Source: Pseudomonas xantholysinigenes
Lineage (GTDB): Bacteria > Pseudomonadota > Gammaproteobacteria > Pseudomonadales > Pseudomonadaceae
Length of the DNA stretch: 64,000 bases
Assembly (NCBI RefSeq): GCF_014268885.2
Contig: NZ_CP077095.1
Location: 3,043,501 to 3,107,500, forward strand
Direction: 5' to 3'
Below are positions 1 through 8,715 of the stretch, one piece after another (the first letter of the stretch is position 1; each line of letters opens with the position of its first letter). Both the position numbers and the translations under genes were made by a program. The notes under the pieces are model-generated. The model was not told the origin of the DNA and made no database searches. It was given only the letters and a program-made list of their open reading frames with translations.

Positions 1-940
1 CAGCACGGTCGAGCAATGGCACACGGGCCGCTGCTTCGCGGGCCGCCGGCAGCCGATCGTAGAACCCCCGGGCCAACGGGCATGACTCGCCATGGCAAGC
101 GTTCTGCGGGAACTCGCAGGCCTTGTCGCGGGCGATCAGTTCCAGGCTGCGCAAGGCCGGTTGCGCCGAGGCCTGGGTGATCTGGCGCAAGGCATCGAGC
201 GCCAGGGCCCGACCCGGCGTCTTGGCGGTGAGGAAGTAGAGCTTGTCCAACTGCTGTGGCACCACGGCCTTGAGTAGTGGAAACAGGGTACCGAGGGTCT
301 TGCCGATGCCGGTGCTGGCCTGGGCCATCAGGCAGCGACCGGTGCTCACCGCCTTGTACAGCGTCTCGGCCAGCTGTCGCTGGCCCTGGCGCAATGCGGG
401 ATAGGGAAAGCCCAGCGCCTGAAGCTCCTGGTCTCGTGCCAGCGTGCGCGCCTGCTGGGCTTGCGCCCAGGCCAGGAAGCGCTGGCACTGCGCTTCGAAA
501 AACGTCTTCAGCGCACTGGCGCTGTAATGCTCGCGGATGACCGTCTGGCCATCGCTGTCCACATCCAGGTACACCAGCGCCACATCGAGGGCCGGCAATT
601 GCCGCGCCTGGCACAGCAGCCAGCCATAGACCTTGGCCTGGGCCCAGTGCAACTGGCGATGGTTGGCCGGCTGCCGGGCCAGGTCGCCGCGGTGGGTCTT
701 GATCTCTTCCAGGCAGTTGCGTGCCGGGTCGTAGCCATCGGCACGGCCGCGCACGCGCAAACCCTGGTAGTGCCCTTCGAGGGTCACTTCAGCCTCATAG
801 CCGGCCTCGCGCCGGGCCACCACCCGGCGATGGCCGGCCATGCCTTCCTGGGCGGTAGGCGAAGGGGTAAAGCGCAGGTCCAGGTCGCCAAGCTTGGCGC
901 TGAACTCGCACAGGGCGCGCACGGCGACGGTGTAGGTCAT
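1..940 (-). CDS. PD-(D/E)XK-like / XPD-DinG-type helicase, partial (C-terminus beyond left edge)
   Basis: About 313 N-terminal residues are visible and the rest lies beyond the window. The first 100 or so residues carry a PD-(D/E)XK-like nuclease signature: Asp68 in GRADGYD and Glu79-x-Lys81 in LEEIKT. A Walker A motif (GIGKT, residues 211-215) follows, then cysteines 275, 282 and 287 where XPD/DinG-family helicases hold a 4Fe-4S cluster; the fourth ligand would be off the edge. This order matches superfamily 2 iron-sulfur helicases with a fused nuclease-like front end. The ATG overlaps the stop of the upstream VRR-NUC gene (ATGA), so the two are probably translationally coupled and act together in DNA repair. 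Whether the nuclease motif is active is not known from sequence. Confidence 0.85.
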   Translation of the reverse strand, partial: MTYTVAVRALCEFSAKLGDLDLRFTPSPTAQEGMAGHRRVVARREAGYEAEVTLEGHYQGLRVRGRADGYDPARNCLEEIKTHRGDLARQPANHRQLHWAQAKVYGWLLCQARQLPALDVALVYLDVDSDGQTVIREHYSASALKTFFEAQCQRFLAWAQAQQARTLARDQELQALGFPYPALRQGQRQLAETLYKAVSTGRCLMAQASTGIGKTLGTLFPLLKAVVPQQLDKLYFLTAKTPGRALALDALRQITQASAQPALRSLELIARDKACEFPQNACHGESCPLARGFYDRLPAAREAAARVPLLDRA

Positions 941-2586
941 GCCGGCGGCGTCCAGCGTACGTGGCACACCGTGACCGGCAGGCCATGCTCATGGCAGAAC
1001 GCGAGCCAGCGCAGTTGGTTGTCCTGCAGGCGGTCGCCCGGGCCCTTGACCTCGACCATGCGGTAGCGCCCCTCCCCCGGCCAGAACTGGATCAGGTCGG
1101 GCATGCCGGCGCGGTTGGCGCGGATGTCCTGCAGCAGGCGCACAAAGCAGGCCTTCAGGTGCGCCGCCGGCAGATGCTCGAGGGCTTGCTCGAGCAAGTC
1201 CTGGTCGAGCATCTGCCAGGCCACGAACGGTGATTGCAGGCCCTGCTTGGCCGTGTAACAGGCGCGAATGGCGGCGCGATGACTGCCATCGTCGAGCCGG
1301 CCCAGGCAACGCTCGAACAACTCGCCACGCCGCAACTGGAAATCAGCATCGTGCAGGTCCTGGGGCCCGACCTGGAACGGATGGAAGAACGCCCCCGGCA
1401 CCGGGGCGAAGATAGCCTCCCAGCACAGCAGGCCGAACAGACTGTTGAACAGGGTGTTCTCGACATAATGAACAACCCCACCGGCCTCTTGCAGATGCAC
1501 GCGCACGGCCTCCTCCACTCCCTGCGAGGCCAGCGTGAGCGGCAGCTCCAGTTCGATGATATCCATCGGCGCCGGACCTCGACGCGGCTGCGCCGGCCCG
1601 CCGAGCTTGCGCGCCAGACGCGGCAGCATGCGCGCCAGGGCTTGCGCCTCCTGGGCATTGGCCGGCGCCGCGGCCATGCGCGAGGCCAGGGCATGGGCCT
1701 GCGACCACTGCTCGCTGCGCTCGTACACCCGCACCTGGCGAATGCGCGCCTGCGGGTGGTCGCAGTCGGCGTAGACCTGCAAGGCCAGGTCCCAGTCGCC
1801 GGCACGCTCGCATTGCTGGCCGATGCCAAACAGCAGCCGCGCCCGACGCCGGGCCAGCCAGGGGTTGGCACTGTCGAGCCCGTGCAGCGCCGCCAGTACT
1901 TCGGCCGGCGCTGCACCCTGCTCCAAGCGTTCGGCGCTTGCATGCAAGGTCATGGCCAGGTCGACCTCTGCACGCTGGCACAGGGCCCGGGAATCATCGC
2001 TGAACGGCACCTGCTCGTAACGGTACAGGCCCAGGTCGGCGAGCACGAAGTCTGACCAGTCCTGGTAGAGGTTGCCGAAGAACAACAAGCGCAGGCGATC
2101 GCACACCGGTTGCAGACGCCAGTGCCACAGCCGCACCGGGAAATCGGCGCACCAGTCGGCCAAGGGCCTGGGCGCAAGCGCAAGCGCCTGCAACTGCGCC
2201 AGTAGGTCGGTCTTGCCCGCCCGTGGCCGCGCCAGTTGCGCGCCGAAGCAGTGGGCCAGCTCCTCCTTGCGCAGCAGCGCCCAGAGCTGCTCCACGGTCA
2301 GGGGGGCGTCGGCCTCGACCCATCCCAGGGCCAGCAACGGCGCCAGCGCGGCTTGGGTGTCGCCAATCTCGGCGTAGGCGAGCTTGTCGCTTCGAAACCA
2401 CTGGCCCTTGCGCATGACCATGCGCACCAGCAAGGCCTGGGCCGGTACCGGCAGGCTGGCGAACGCCTGGATAAAGCCACGCTCGTCGGCATCCAGTAAA
2501 TCGGCGTAGCGCTGCTCGACCCAGCTCAGGACCTGGCGGAAGTTGTGCAGGTAATACAAGGGGTCGTCGACAGGATGGGCGATCAC
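937..2586 (-). CDS. FAN1-type VRR-NUC domain nuclease
   Basis: 549 residues from a GTG start. The C-terminus holds the VRR-NUC (PD-(D/E)XK) core: MPDLIQFW with Asp497, then MVEVKGPGD with Glu512-x-Lys514, and Gln524 in LQDNQ. The N-terminal 400 residues are helical and resemble the SAP-like/TPR arrangement of bacterial FAN1 proteins. FAN1 enzymes are structure-specific 5'-flap endonucleases and 5'-3' exonucleases in interstrand-crosslink repair; a Pseudomonas homologue has been characterised. The stop overlaps the start of the downstream helicase by four bases. A LexA-like box over the promoter suggests SOS control. Family assignment is strong; the DNA substrate in this organism is inferred. 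Confidence 0.9.
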   Translation of the reverse strand: MIAHPVDDPLYYLHNFRQVLSWVEQRYADLLDADERGFIQAFASLPVPAQALLVRMVMRKGQWFRSDKLAYAEIGDTQAALAPLLALGWVEADAPLTVEQLWALLRKEELAHCFGAQLARPRAGKTDLLAQLQALALAPRPLADWCADFPVRLWHWRLQPVCDRLRLLFFGNLYQDWSDFVLADLGLYRYEQVPFSDDSRALCQRAEVDLAMTLHASAERLEQGAAPAEVLAALHGLDSANPWLARRRARLLFGIGQQCERAGDWDLALQVYADCDHPQARIRQVRVYERSEQWSQAHALASRMAAAPANAQEAQALARMLPRLARKLGGPAQPRRGPAPMDIIELELPLTLASQGVEEAVRVHLQEAGGVVHYVENTLFNSLFGLLCWEAIFAPVPGAFFHPFQVGPQDLHDADFQLRRGELFERCLGRLDDGSHRAAIRACYTAKQGLQSPFVAWQMLDQDLLEQALEHLPAAHLKACFVRLLQDIRANRAGMPDLIQFWPGEGRYRMVEVKGPGDRLQDNQLRWLAFCHEHGLPVTVCHVRWTPPA

Positions 2587-2614
2587 GGCATGAGGAGAGT
2601 GCTAGGAGTGAATG

Positions 2615-2646
2615 CTGGTTATACATACAGGCCTGTATCGAAACAA
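2615..2646 (-). promoter_or_regulatory. Promoter with overlapping LexA-like (SOS) box upstream of the VRR-NUC gene
   Basis: On the minus strand TTGTTT (2641-2646) and TATAAC (2618-2623) are separated by exactly 17 bases, a good sigma-70 arrangement. Positions 2615-2630 read CTGGTTATACATACAG, matching the CTG-N10-CAG LexA consensus and covering the -10 element. The box lies about 30 bases before the start codon, where a repressor would block transcription. The match is seen directly; regulation by LexA is inferred. Confidence 0.6.
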
Positions 2647-2769
2647 GCCTCTGCCACACACCTCCACACCCCCGCGGCCCGTTCGCACGCCTCTAGCACG
2701 CGGGGTCGCGCGCGTTTGTCCGCTGGCCTAATCGCCATCCCTTACCGATGAGCGGCCAACAACAGGGGC

Positions 2770-4176
2770 TCACACCGCCGTCTGGCGCACTGCTGCGTCA
2801 TCGGATGCAGGGTCTGCCACTCGACACAACCCTAGGTCGCGTCGAGCCAGCAAGGCGTACAAATGCTGTACTTCTGGCCGCAATTGGCCGGTGTAGATAG
2901 CCCGCAACTGGGCAAGCGTGAGCCCACTGGTATCGATCAGCCATTGACTCACCGGGTCCGGACAGGGCCTGCCCTGCAACGCCCGGTGCAGGTAGGGCAA
3001 GGCAACCCGCATGTTCGGCTGACAACGCAGCACGTAGGCATCGAGGTTGCGCCCTTGCGCCACGAACGGCGTGGACAACAGGCACGCCAACTGCTTCTCG
3101 CCGACCGCGTAGGCGTCTCCCAGGCGAACCTGCGCTTCGTCGCGCAGGGCTTGGCCCTGCGGCCACGCCAGCGGTCGATGGCCCAGGCGCTTGAACAATG
3201 CCTGGGCGCCTTCACGGTAGCTGCGCTGCTCGATCATCTGCGCCCGCAGGCCATGCAGGTGCGCCAGCGGCAGCGGATCGAACAGCCCGGCCGGCCCGTG
3301 GGGCTGTTCGCACGGGTCCGTGGCGTGCCCCAGCATGCGTTCGAGGGGCCCGGCCTCCCCTGGGTGCGGTAGCAGCGCCTCGACCGATGCCACTCGTACC
3401 ACCCGCCCGGCCTCGATCATGGGCCGCGATAATGGCGGACACAGCGGGTCCGACAGGACATCGCCCAGTTGCTTCATGCCGTCTACCAGGCTGATCACGC
3501 TGTCGCCACTTACGCTCTGCGCCACGTGCTCGGTATGCCGCAGACAACGCCGCCCCCACGCCAGCAGACGATGCAAGCGCAGAGGCGGGATAGCGCTGAC
3601 CAGCAAGTTGGCGCCATCCTCGCCACCAAGTGCCTGCGCCAGGCTCGCCGCCAGCTCCATGTAGCCCCTGGCGCCAAGCATGGCATCCGGCTGCCCGCCA
3701 GTAAGGTGGCCGAACAGCAACCAGGCATTGCCCGCCGCCTGTGCCTGGCTGGGCGAGCACACCGGCCGAGGCCCGAACGGCCCCAGTTGCCCGGCATCGG
3801 TACGCAGCAACTCGACGCGTGGGTCGTCCTGGAGGAACAACGCACTGAAGCAACGCTCGTGCAGGGCCACCGTCTCACGATCAAGGCTAGGCAACCTGGC
3901 CACCAGCACCTGCAGGCGAAAGGTCCCGGCATGGCGCAGGGCGATGCTCAATTGCGCGGCGCGCAGGCAGGCCAGCAAATGTGTGCTGCGCGGGTCCGGG
4001 CCATGCAGTACCAGGATGCGGAAACCACCGATGTTTTCCGCCCCTCCGCCCATCACCAGCATCCGCTGCACCAGCAGTTGCACCGAAGCCCGCTGGGCCT
4101 GGTTCATGTGTTCGAGCAGGCGCTGCAGGACCTGCTGGTAGATATAGTGCATGGCTTGATCATGGGTTGTGCTCAT
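2770..4176 (-). CDS. Hypothetical protein, 468 aa, family not recognised
   Basis: I do not recognise this protein. The start at 4176 (MSTTHDQAM) is chosen because GGAG sits seven bases upstream; a longer reading frame to 4278 lacks a ribosome binding site. The N-terminus is rich in glutamine and helical. Residues of the type GGFRILVLHGPDPRSTH suggest a Rossmann-like alpha/beta segment, and the C-terminal third is again helical. There is no signal peptide or membrane segment, so it is probably cytoplasmic. Codon use is like its neighbours, which argues for a genuine Pseudomonas gene. It lies upstream of the FAN1/helicase pair on the same strand, separated by 183 bases containing their own promoter, so it is likely a separate transcription unit. 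Confidence 0.7.
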   Translation of the reverse strand: MSTTHDQAMHYIYQQVLQRLLEHMNQAQRASVQLLVQRMLVMGGGAENIGGFRILVLHGPDPRSTHLLACLRAAQLSIALRHAGTFRLQVLVARLPSLDRETVALHERCFSALFLQDDPRVELLRTDAGQLGPFGPRPVCSPSQAQAAGNAWLLFGHLTGGQPDAMLGARGYMELAASLAQALGGEDGANLLVSAIPPLRLHRLLAWGRRCLRHTEHVAQSVSGDSVISLVDGMKQLGDVLSDPLCPPLSRPMIEAGRVVRVASVEALLPHPGEAGPLERMLGHATDPCEQPHGPAGLFDPLPLAHLHGLRAQMIEQRSYREGAQALFKRLGHRPLAWPQGQALRDEAQVRLGDAYAVGEKQLACLLSTPFVAQGRNLDAYVLRCQPNMRVALPYLHRALQGRPCPDPVSQWLIDTSGLTLAQLRAIYTGQLRPEVQHLYALLARRDLGLCRVADPASDDAAVRQTAV

Positions 4177-4315
4177 GCGTTCGCTCCATCTTCCTGACGG
4201 CTTCAAGGTGAAGCCCGAATTCTGGCAGTGAATACAGCACCAGGCTTGAAGGACGCTTCCCATAACCATGTAAGACAATTATCTGAATGCAGGCGCGCGC
4301 CTCACCTGGCGCCCA

Positions 4316-4345
4316 ATAAAAAGCCCGGGACCACTGCCCGGGCTC
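4316..4345 (-). terminator. Rho-independent terminator of the dehydrogenase gene
   Basis: The stem GCCCGGG (4323-4329) pairs with CCCGGGC (4337-4343) around a seven-base loop. On the minus strand it is followed by CTTTTTATT. It lies 24 bases after the stop codon of the gene ending at 4369. Confidence 0.85.
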
Positions 4346-4368
4346 TTGCCATCACATCGCTGAACGCG

Positions 4369-5391
4369 TCACACGGTGCCCATGTCCAGCACCACCCGCC
4401 CGCCACACGGGCATTCATCCATGTGGCGATGCGCCTCGACCACCTGGTCGAACGGGTAGACCTTGATGATCTGCGGCGTCAACAACTGGTCGGCGGTGAA
4501 CTGGTTGATGTCGCGCAAGGCCCGCTGCAAGGCCACCTGGTCCTGGGCGATGCCCAGTTCCGGCTTGCCGGTGAAGTTGCCGATGCAGTGCACATGGAAC
4601 TGGATGTTCTTCTGGAACGCCGCGCAGGCCGGGAACGGCGTCTGGTTGCCGCCCTGCAGGCCGTACAGCACCAGGCTGCCACGGGGCGCCAGCACATCGC
4701 CGAGCAACGACATCTGCGGCCCACCCATGCCGTCGAGGACCATGTCCACGCCGCGGCCATCGGTGTACTTGCCGATCTGCATCAACAGGTCCTGCTCCTC
4801 GGTGACGATCACCTTGTCCGCCCCCAGGCCCAGCAGGTATTCACGCTGCTCCGGCTCCTTGGTCGCGGCGAACACCTTGAGCCCCAGGGCCTTGCCCAGT
4901 TGCACGAAGGCCGGACCGGCACAATGGCTGGCGTCGGTGATCAGCGCGGTCTGCCCGGCCTTGGCCCGGGCCAGATCGACATAGGCGAAATAAGCCATCA
5001 GCAACGGCGTGTAGTGCACGCTGGCCTCGATCGGGGTCAGCACATCGGGATAACGGGTGATGGCGCTGCGCGGCAACACGATGACATCGCCATACACCGG
5101 GTGGTCGTTGGGGCTGGTAGCCGGGAAGCTAGCCACCCGGTCACCCACCGCAATATCGTCCACGCCTTCGCCGACCGCCGTGACCACGCCGGCCATCTCA
5201 TGGCCGATACCCGCCGGCAGGCGCGCCTGGGAAGGCGCCAGGTTCTGCCGCCAGAGCACGTCGTACCAACTGATGCCGATCGCCTCGACGCGGATCTGCA
5301 GCTCGCCGGCAGCCGGGGACGGTTCGGCCTGCTCCTCGCAACGGAGCACATCGGCCTGGCCGAACTTGTGGAAACGGATCATGCGGGACAT
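4369..5391 (-). CDS. Zinc-type medium-chain alcohol dehydrogenase / quinone oxidoreductase family
   Basis: 340 residues with the medium-chain dehydrogenase layout: an N-terminal GroES-like domain (AGIGHEMAGVVTAVGEGV, GDRVASF), then a nucleotide-binding Rossmann domain (ALITDASHCAGPAFVQLGK) and a C-terminal GGRVVLDMG. The usual catalytic Cys of zinc alcohol dehydrogenases is replaced (SWYDVLWR), so it resembles the zinc-free quinone oxidoreductase branch. It would reduce quinones, enones or aldehydes with NAD(P)H in the cytoplasm. It is monocistronic with its own terminator and is divergent from a LysR regulator, the likely controller. The true substrate cannot be told. Confidence 0.85.
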   Translation of the reverse strand: MSRMIRFHKFGQADVLRCEEQAEPSPAAGELQIRVEAIGISWYDVLWRQNLAPSQARLPAGIGHEMAGVVTAVGEGVDDIAVGDRVASFPATSPNDHPVYGDVIVLPRSAITRYPDVLTPIEASVHYTPLLMAYFAYVDLARAKAGQTALITDASHCAGPAFVQLGKALGLKVFAATKEPEQREYLLGLGADKVIVTEEQDLLMQIGKYTDGRGVDMVLDGMGGPQMSLLGDVLAPRGSLVLYGLQGGNQTPFPACAAFQKNIQFHVHCIGNFTGKPELGIAQDQVALQRALRDINQFTADQLLTPQIIKVYPFDQVVEAHRHMDECPCGGRVVLDMGTV

Positions 5392-5598
5392 CGCATACCT
5401 CGCCTGTGTGAATCTCGTATTACCACGGACTTTATCCGGGCTTTCGCGGTTGGACCATCAGTGGCTGTTAATAGTCGACATGCTTGTCATTGATTGGGCC
5501 CCTGACTTTTATGTGCATTGGCACCCGGAAATCGGTGCAGGGTAACAGCCTTTGGCCTTAAGATTCACCCCTGCCCCACTTCTGGCGAGCCGCATCGA

Positions 5599-6513
5599 AT
5601 GAATCGTAACGACTTGCGTCGCGTAGACCTCAACCTGCTCATCGTGTTCGAAACGCTGATGCACGAACGCAGCGTGACCCGCGCCGCCGAGAAACTGTTC
5701 CTCGGCCAGCCGGCGATCAGCGCCGCGTTGTCGCGCCTGCGCAACCTGTTCGACGACCCATTGTTCGTGCGCACCGGGCGCAGCATGGAACCCTCGGCGC
5801 GCGCCCACGAAATCTTCGCCCTGCTGTCGCCGGCGCTGGACTCGATTTCCACCGCGGTCAGCCGCGCCGCCGAATTCGACCCGGCCACCAGCAACGCAGT
5901 GTTCCGCATTGGCCTTTCCGATGACGCCGAGTTCGCCCTGCTGCCACAATTGCTCAAGCGCGTGCGCGCCGAGGCGCCGGGCATTGTGCTGGTGGTGCGC
6001 CGGGTCAACTACCTATTGATGCCGACCCTGCTTGCCTCCGGCGAGATCTCGGTGGGCGTGAGCTACACCAGCGAGCTGCCGGCCAACGCCAAGCGCAAGG
6101 TGCTGCGCCGCAGCAAGCCCAAGCTGCTGCGCGCCGACAGCATGCCTGGCGGTATCACCCTGGACGACTTCTGCGCCCGGCCCCATGCCCTGGTGTCGTT
6201 CGCTGGCGACCTGTCCGGGTTCATCGACGAGGCACTCGATGAAATCGGCCGCAAGCGCCACGTGGTGCTGGCCGTGCCGCAGTTCAACGGATTGGGCAGC
6301 TTGCTGGCGGGGACCGATATCGTCGCCACGGTGCCGGACTACACCGCCGACGCGCTGACCGCGGCAGGCGGGTTGCGGGCAGAGGACCTGCCACTGCCGG
6401 TGCAGACCTTCGAGCTGCACATGGCCTGGCGCGGGGCACAGGACAACGACCCGGCGGAGCGCTGGTTGAGGTCGCGGATACAGATGTTCTTCGGCGACCC
6501 CGATAGTCTTTGA
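5599..6513 (+). CDS. LysR-family transcriptional regulator
   Basis: 304 residues starting at ATG 5599 (MNRNDLRRVDLNLLIVF). The reading frame opens earlier, but this methionine begins the canonical LysR winged helix (residues 5-65; VTRAAEKLFLGQPAISAAL). A substrate-binding domain follows from about residue 90. The NLLIVFETLMHERSVTRAA style is that of the NodD/LeuO-like branch. It is divergent from the dehydrogenase gene at 4369-5391 across a 207-base intergenic region, the normal arrangement for a LysR controlling its neighbour. The inducer is unknown. Confidence 0.88.
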   Translation: MNRNDLRRVDLNLLIVFETLMHERSVTRAAEKLFLGQPAISAALSRLRNLFDDPLFVRTGRSMEPSARAHEIFALLSPALDSISTAVSRAAEFDPATSNAVFRIGLSDDAEFALLPQLLKRVRAEAPGIVLVVRRVNYLLMPTLLASGEISVGVSYTSELPANAKRKVLRRSKPKLLRADSMPGGITLDDFCARPHALVSFAGDLSGFIDEALDEIGRKRHVVLAVPQFNGLGSLLAGTDIVATVPDYTADALTAAGGLRAEDLPLPVQTFELHMAWRGAQDNDPAERWLRSRIQMFFGDPDSL

Positions 6514-6682
6514 AGTTGACCAGTGCGAGTTGCAAGATCTATCGACTGCCACGCGGCCCGCTATGCCACGACTCAGCCTGCCGTCAGCCCGGCCGAGTGT
6601 GTACATGGCATCGGCTCAAAAGCCAGGAAATGGCGGGAAGGCCGAAGGGTGCGGTCGAGCCAGGCCCAATCCGCACCCACGA

Positions 6683-7291
6683 TCAGGCGATCGGAAAACG
6701 CTTGAACAGGTCGGTCTGTTCCAGACGCTCCGTATGGGCCTTGAGGGCCGGGAAATCATCGGCCTTGACCACTTCGGGCAACATCAGTTGCATGAACGAC
6801 CAGGCCACGGCGGTGGTGAGCGCCGCCTGGTCTGGCCGCCCACCTTGCGCCGGTCGTGCAGCCCAATGCCTGTCCAGTTCGGCGCACGCCGCCAGCAACT
6901 GGCGGGTGACGCGCTCGACCCAAGGCAGGTGGAGCTTTTGCGCCGGACGTAGATTGTGCTCGTAGACAATCTGCACGCTCTTCTCGCACGCCGCCAGCGC
7001 CAGCCCCAACGTACGCAAGGCTGTGGCCAACGCTGCTGGCTGCTGCGGTAGCAGCTTGCTGGCGGGGTCACTGAGGGTCTCGAAGTAATCGATGATCAGT
7101 GTCGAGTCCATGAGTACCGAGCCATCATCCAGCACCAGGCTCGGCGCCTTGACCACCGGGTTGATCCGGGAGAACGCCTCGAACGTGCTGAACACCGACA
7201 GCGGATCGTGCTCGAACCTGACGCCTAGCAGGTCCAGGGAAATGGCCACCCGGCGAACATAGGGTGAGTCCAGCATGCCAATGAGTTTCAT
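6683..7291 (-). CDS. Glutathione S-transferase family protein
   Basis: 202 residues. The N-terminus is a thioredoxin-fold GST domain (MKLIGMLDSPYVRRVAISLD), with the glutathione-binding region MDSTLIIDYFE at about residues 62-72. An all-helical C-terminal domain follows. Ser9 in the SPYVRR motif is the probable catalytic residue position. The protein is cytoplasmic and conjugates or reduces electrophiles using glutathione. It lies 12 bases downstream of the DUF2917 gene on the same strand, so the two are probably co-transcribed. The 169 bases between it and the convergent LysR hold no recognisable gene. Confidence 0.88.
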   Translation of the reverse strand: MKLIGMLDSPYVRRVAISLDLLGVRFEHDPLSVFSTFEAFSRINPVVKAPSLVLDDGSVLMDSTLIIDYFETLSDPASKLLPQQPAALATALRTLGLALAACEKSVQIVYEHNLRPAQKLHLPWVERVTRQLLAACAELDRHWAARPAQGGRPDQAALTTAVAWSFMQLMLPEVVKADDFPALKAHTERLEQTDLFKRFPIA

Positions 7292-7303
7292 CCATCACTC
7301 TCC

Positions 7304-7660
7304 TTAGTTGATATTGATCTCCAGCGCCATTGCCCGGCGTTTGAACAGCTGGTCGAGTCGCCATGAAAAAGGATATGGCACACAGGCTCCAGGCCCGTTG
7401 GCAAGTGCTAGCTGCAGAACACCCTCACCATCGATCAGGGCCAGCCCGGCAGGCAGTTTCACCCGCTCTCCAGGTCCGATCGCGAGGTCGACACCGTCGG
7501 TACTGATCCAATGCCTGCCACTGACCACACGCGTGTCGATATCCTGGGCAAAGCGCACCGACAGCAATTGTGTCCTCGCCAATGAAACCTGCAACCATTG
7601 CCGTTCCTCTGCGCCATTGACCTCCTCCTGCAACTGCCGTGGTCCCACCGCATTGTCCAT
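7304..7660 (-). CDS. DUF2917 domain-containing protein
   Basis: 118 residues. The pattern of hWISTDGVDLAIGPGERVKL followed by PAGLALIDGEGVLQLALA fits DUF2917, a short cupin-like beta fold of unknown function often coded beside LysR regulators. The start at 7660 has AAGGA about ten bases upstream. It is divergent from the LysR at 7767 and directly upstream of the GST gene, suggesting a two-gene unit under that LysR. No catalytic residues can be proposed. Confidence 0.75.
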   Translation of the reverse strand: MDNAVGPRQLQEEVNGAEERQWLQVSLARTQLLSVRFAQDIDTRVVSGRHWISTDGVDLAIGPGERVKLPAGLALIDGEGVLQLALANGPGACVPYPFSWRLDQLFKRRAMALEININ

Positions 7661-7766
7661 GGCGCCATTCCTTCCGCTCTATGAGAATTTACTATCCCTT
7701 ACACTAGTGAGAATCTAGATACTTAAATATCGATATTTTTTTGGGCTTAACGAAAGAAATACTTAC

Positions 7767-8684
7767 ATGTCGAGCATTCCACCCATTACCTGCCTGCGCA
7801 GTTTCGAGTCGGTAGCACGGCTGGGCAGCGTCACCGCCGCCGCCAAGGAGCTGCACGTCACCCATTCAGCTATCAGCCAGCAGATCAAGGTGCTGGAGGA
7901 GATGATCGGCGTGACCCTGTTCATCCGTGAGGGACGCGGACTGCGAGTCAGCGAGGATGGGCGGCTCTACGCGCTGCAGATCCGTGAGTCGCTGAGCGGC
8001 ATCGCCGAGGCGACCCGTCTGATCAAGGCCCAGCCCAAGTCGACGGAACTGGTCGTTGCCGTGCTCCCGTCGTTCGGGCTCAACTGGTTGTTGCCACGCC
8101 TGCCGCGCTTCCAGCAATCGCAACCGCATATCAGCATTCGCCTGCAAGCCAACCTAGCAGTTTCGAACCTGTCCCGTGAGTCGGTCGATGTCGGGATCCG
8201 CATGGGCAAGGGCGATTGGGACGGGGTGGAGCAACACCTGCTGTTCCACGACGAAACGCTGGTTGTCGCCGCACCGCACTTCAATGGCGGGGCCTTGCCG
8301 CGAACGCCGGAAGCGATCATCAGCAGCAACATCATCTTCAACATGGAGTCATGGCAGCCGTGGTGCCAGGCCGCCGGCCTGGATATCGATGTCCCACGCA
8401 TCGGCCTGTGCAGCAACGATTCCAACCTGGTACTCCAGGCGGTGCGCCTGGGCCAAGGTATTGCCCTCGAGCGCCGCAGCCTGGTGCACGACGCCATCGA
8501 GCGTGGCGAACTGGTGCAATTGTCCCGGATCACAGTGCCCTACCCCTACCCCTACTGGTTGGTGCTACCCAACCGGGAGCGCTCTGAAGCCAAGCAACGG
8601 GTATTTTCCAACTGGCTGACGCGGGAAGTGGCGGATTACCTGGAGGAACTGGATCAAGACTACGAGAGGACGGAGCCAGCATGA
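7767..8684 (+). CDS. LysR-family regulator, GcvA-like
   Basis: 305 residues. The first 60 residues are a LysR winged helix (SVTAAAKELHVTHSAISQQI) with the PPITCLRSFESVARLGS opening typical of GcvA-type members, followed by a periplasmic-binding-protein-like effector domain. It is divergent from the DUF2917/GST pair. The 106-base intergenic region is AT-rich (ATACTTAAATATCGATATTTTTTTG, split here only for reference to 7717-7743 region) and could hold both promoters. Confidence 0.88.
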   Translation: MSSIPPITCLRSFESVARLGSVTAAAKELHVTHSAISQQIKVLEEMIGVTLFIREGRGLRVSEDGRLYALQIRESLSGIAEATRLIKAQPKSTELVVAVLPSFGLNWLLPRLPRFQQSQPHISIRLQANLAVSNLSRESVDVGIRMGKGDWDGVEQHLLFHDETLVVAAPHFNGGALPRTPEAIISSNIIFNMESWQPWCQAAGLDIDVPRIGLCSNDSNLVLQAVRLGQGIALERRSLVHDAIERGELVQLSRITVPYPYPYWLVLPNRERSEAKQRVFSNWLTREVADYLEELDQDYERTEPA

Positions 8685-8715
8685 ACCTGCACCTGGAAAG
8701 GTAGAAGTGTGGTCA

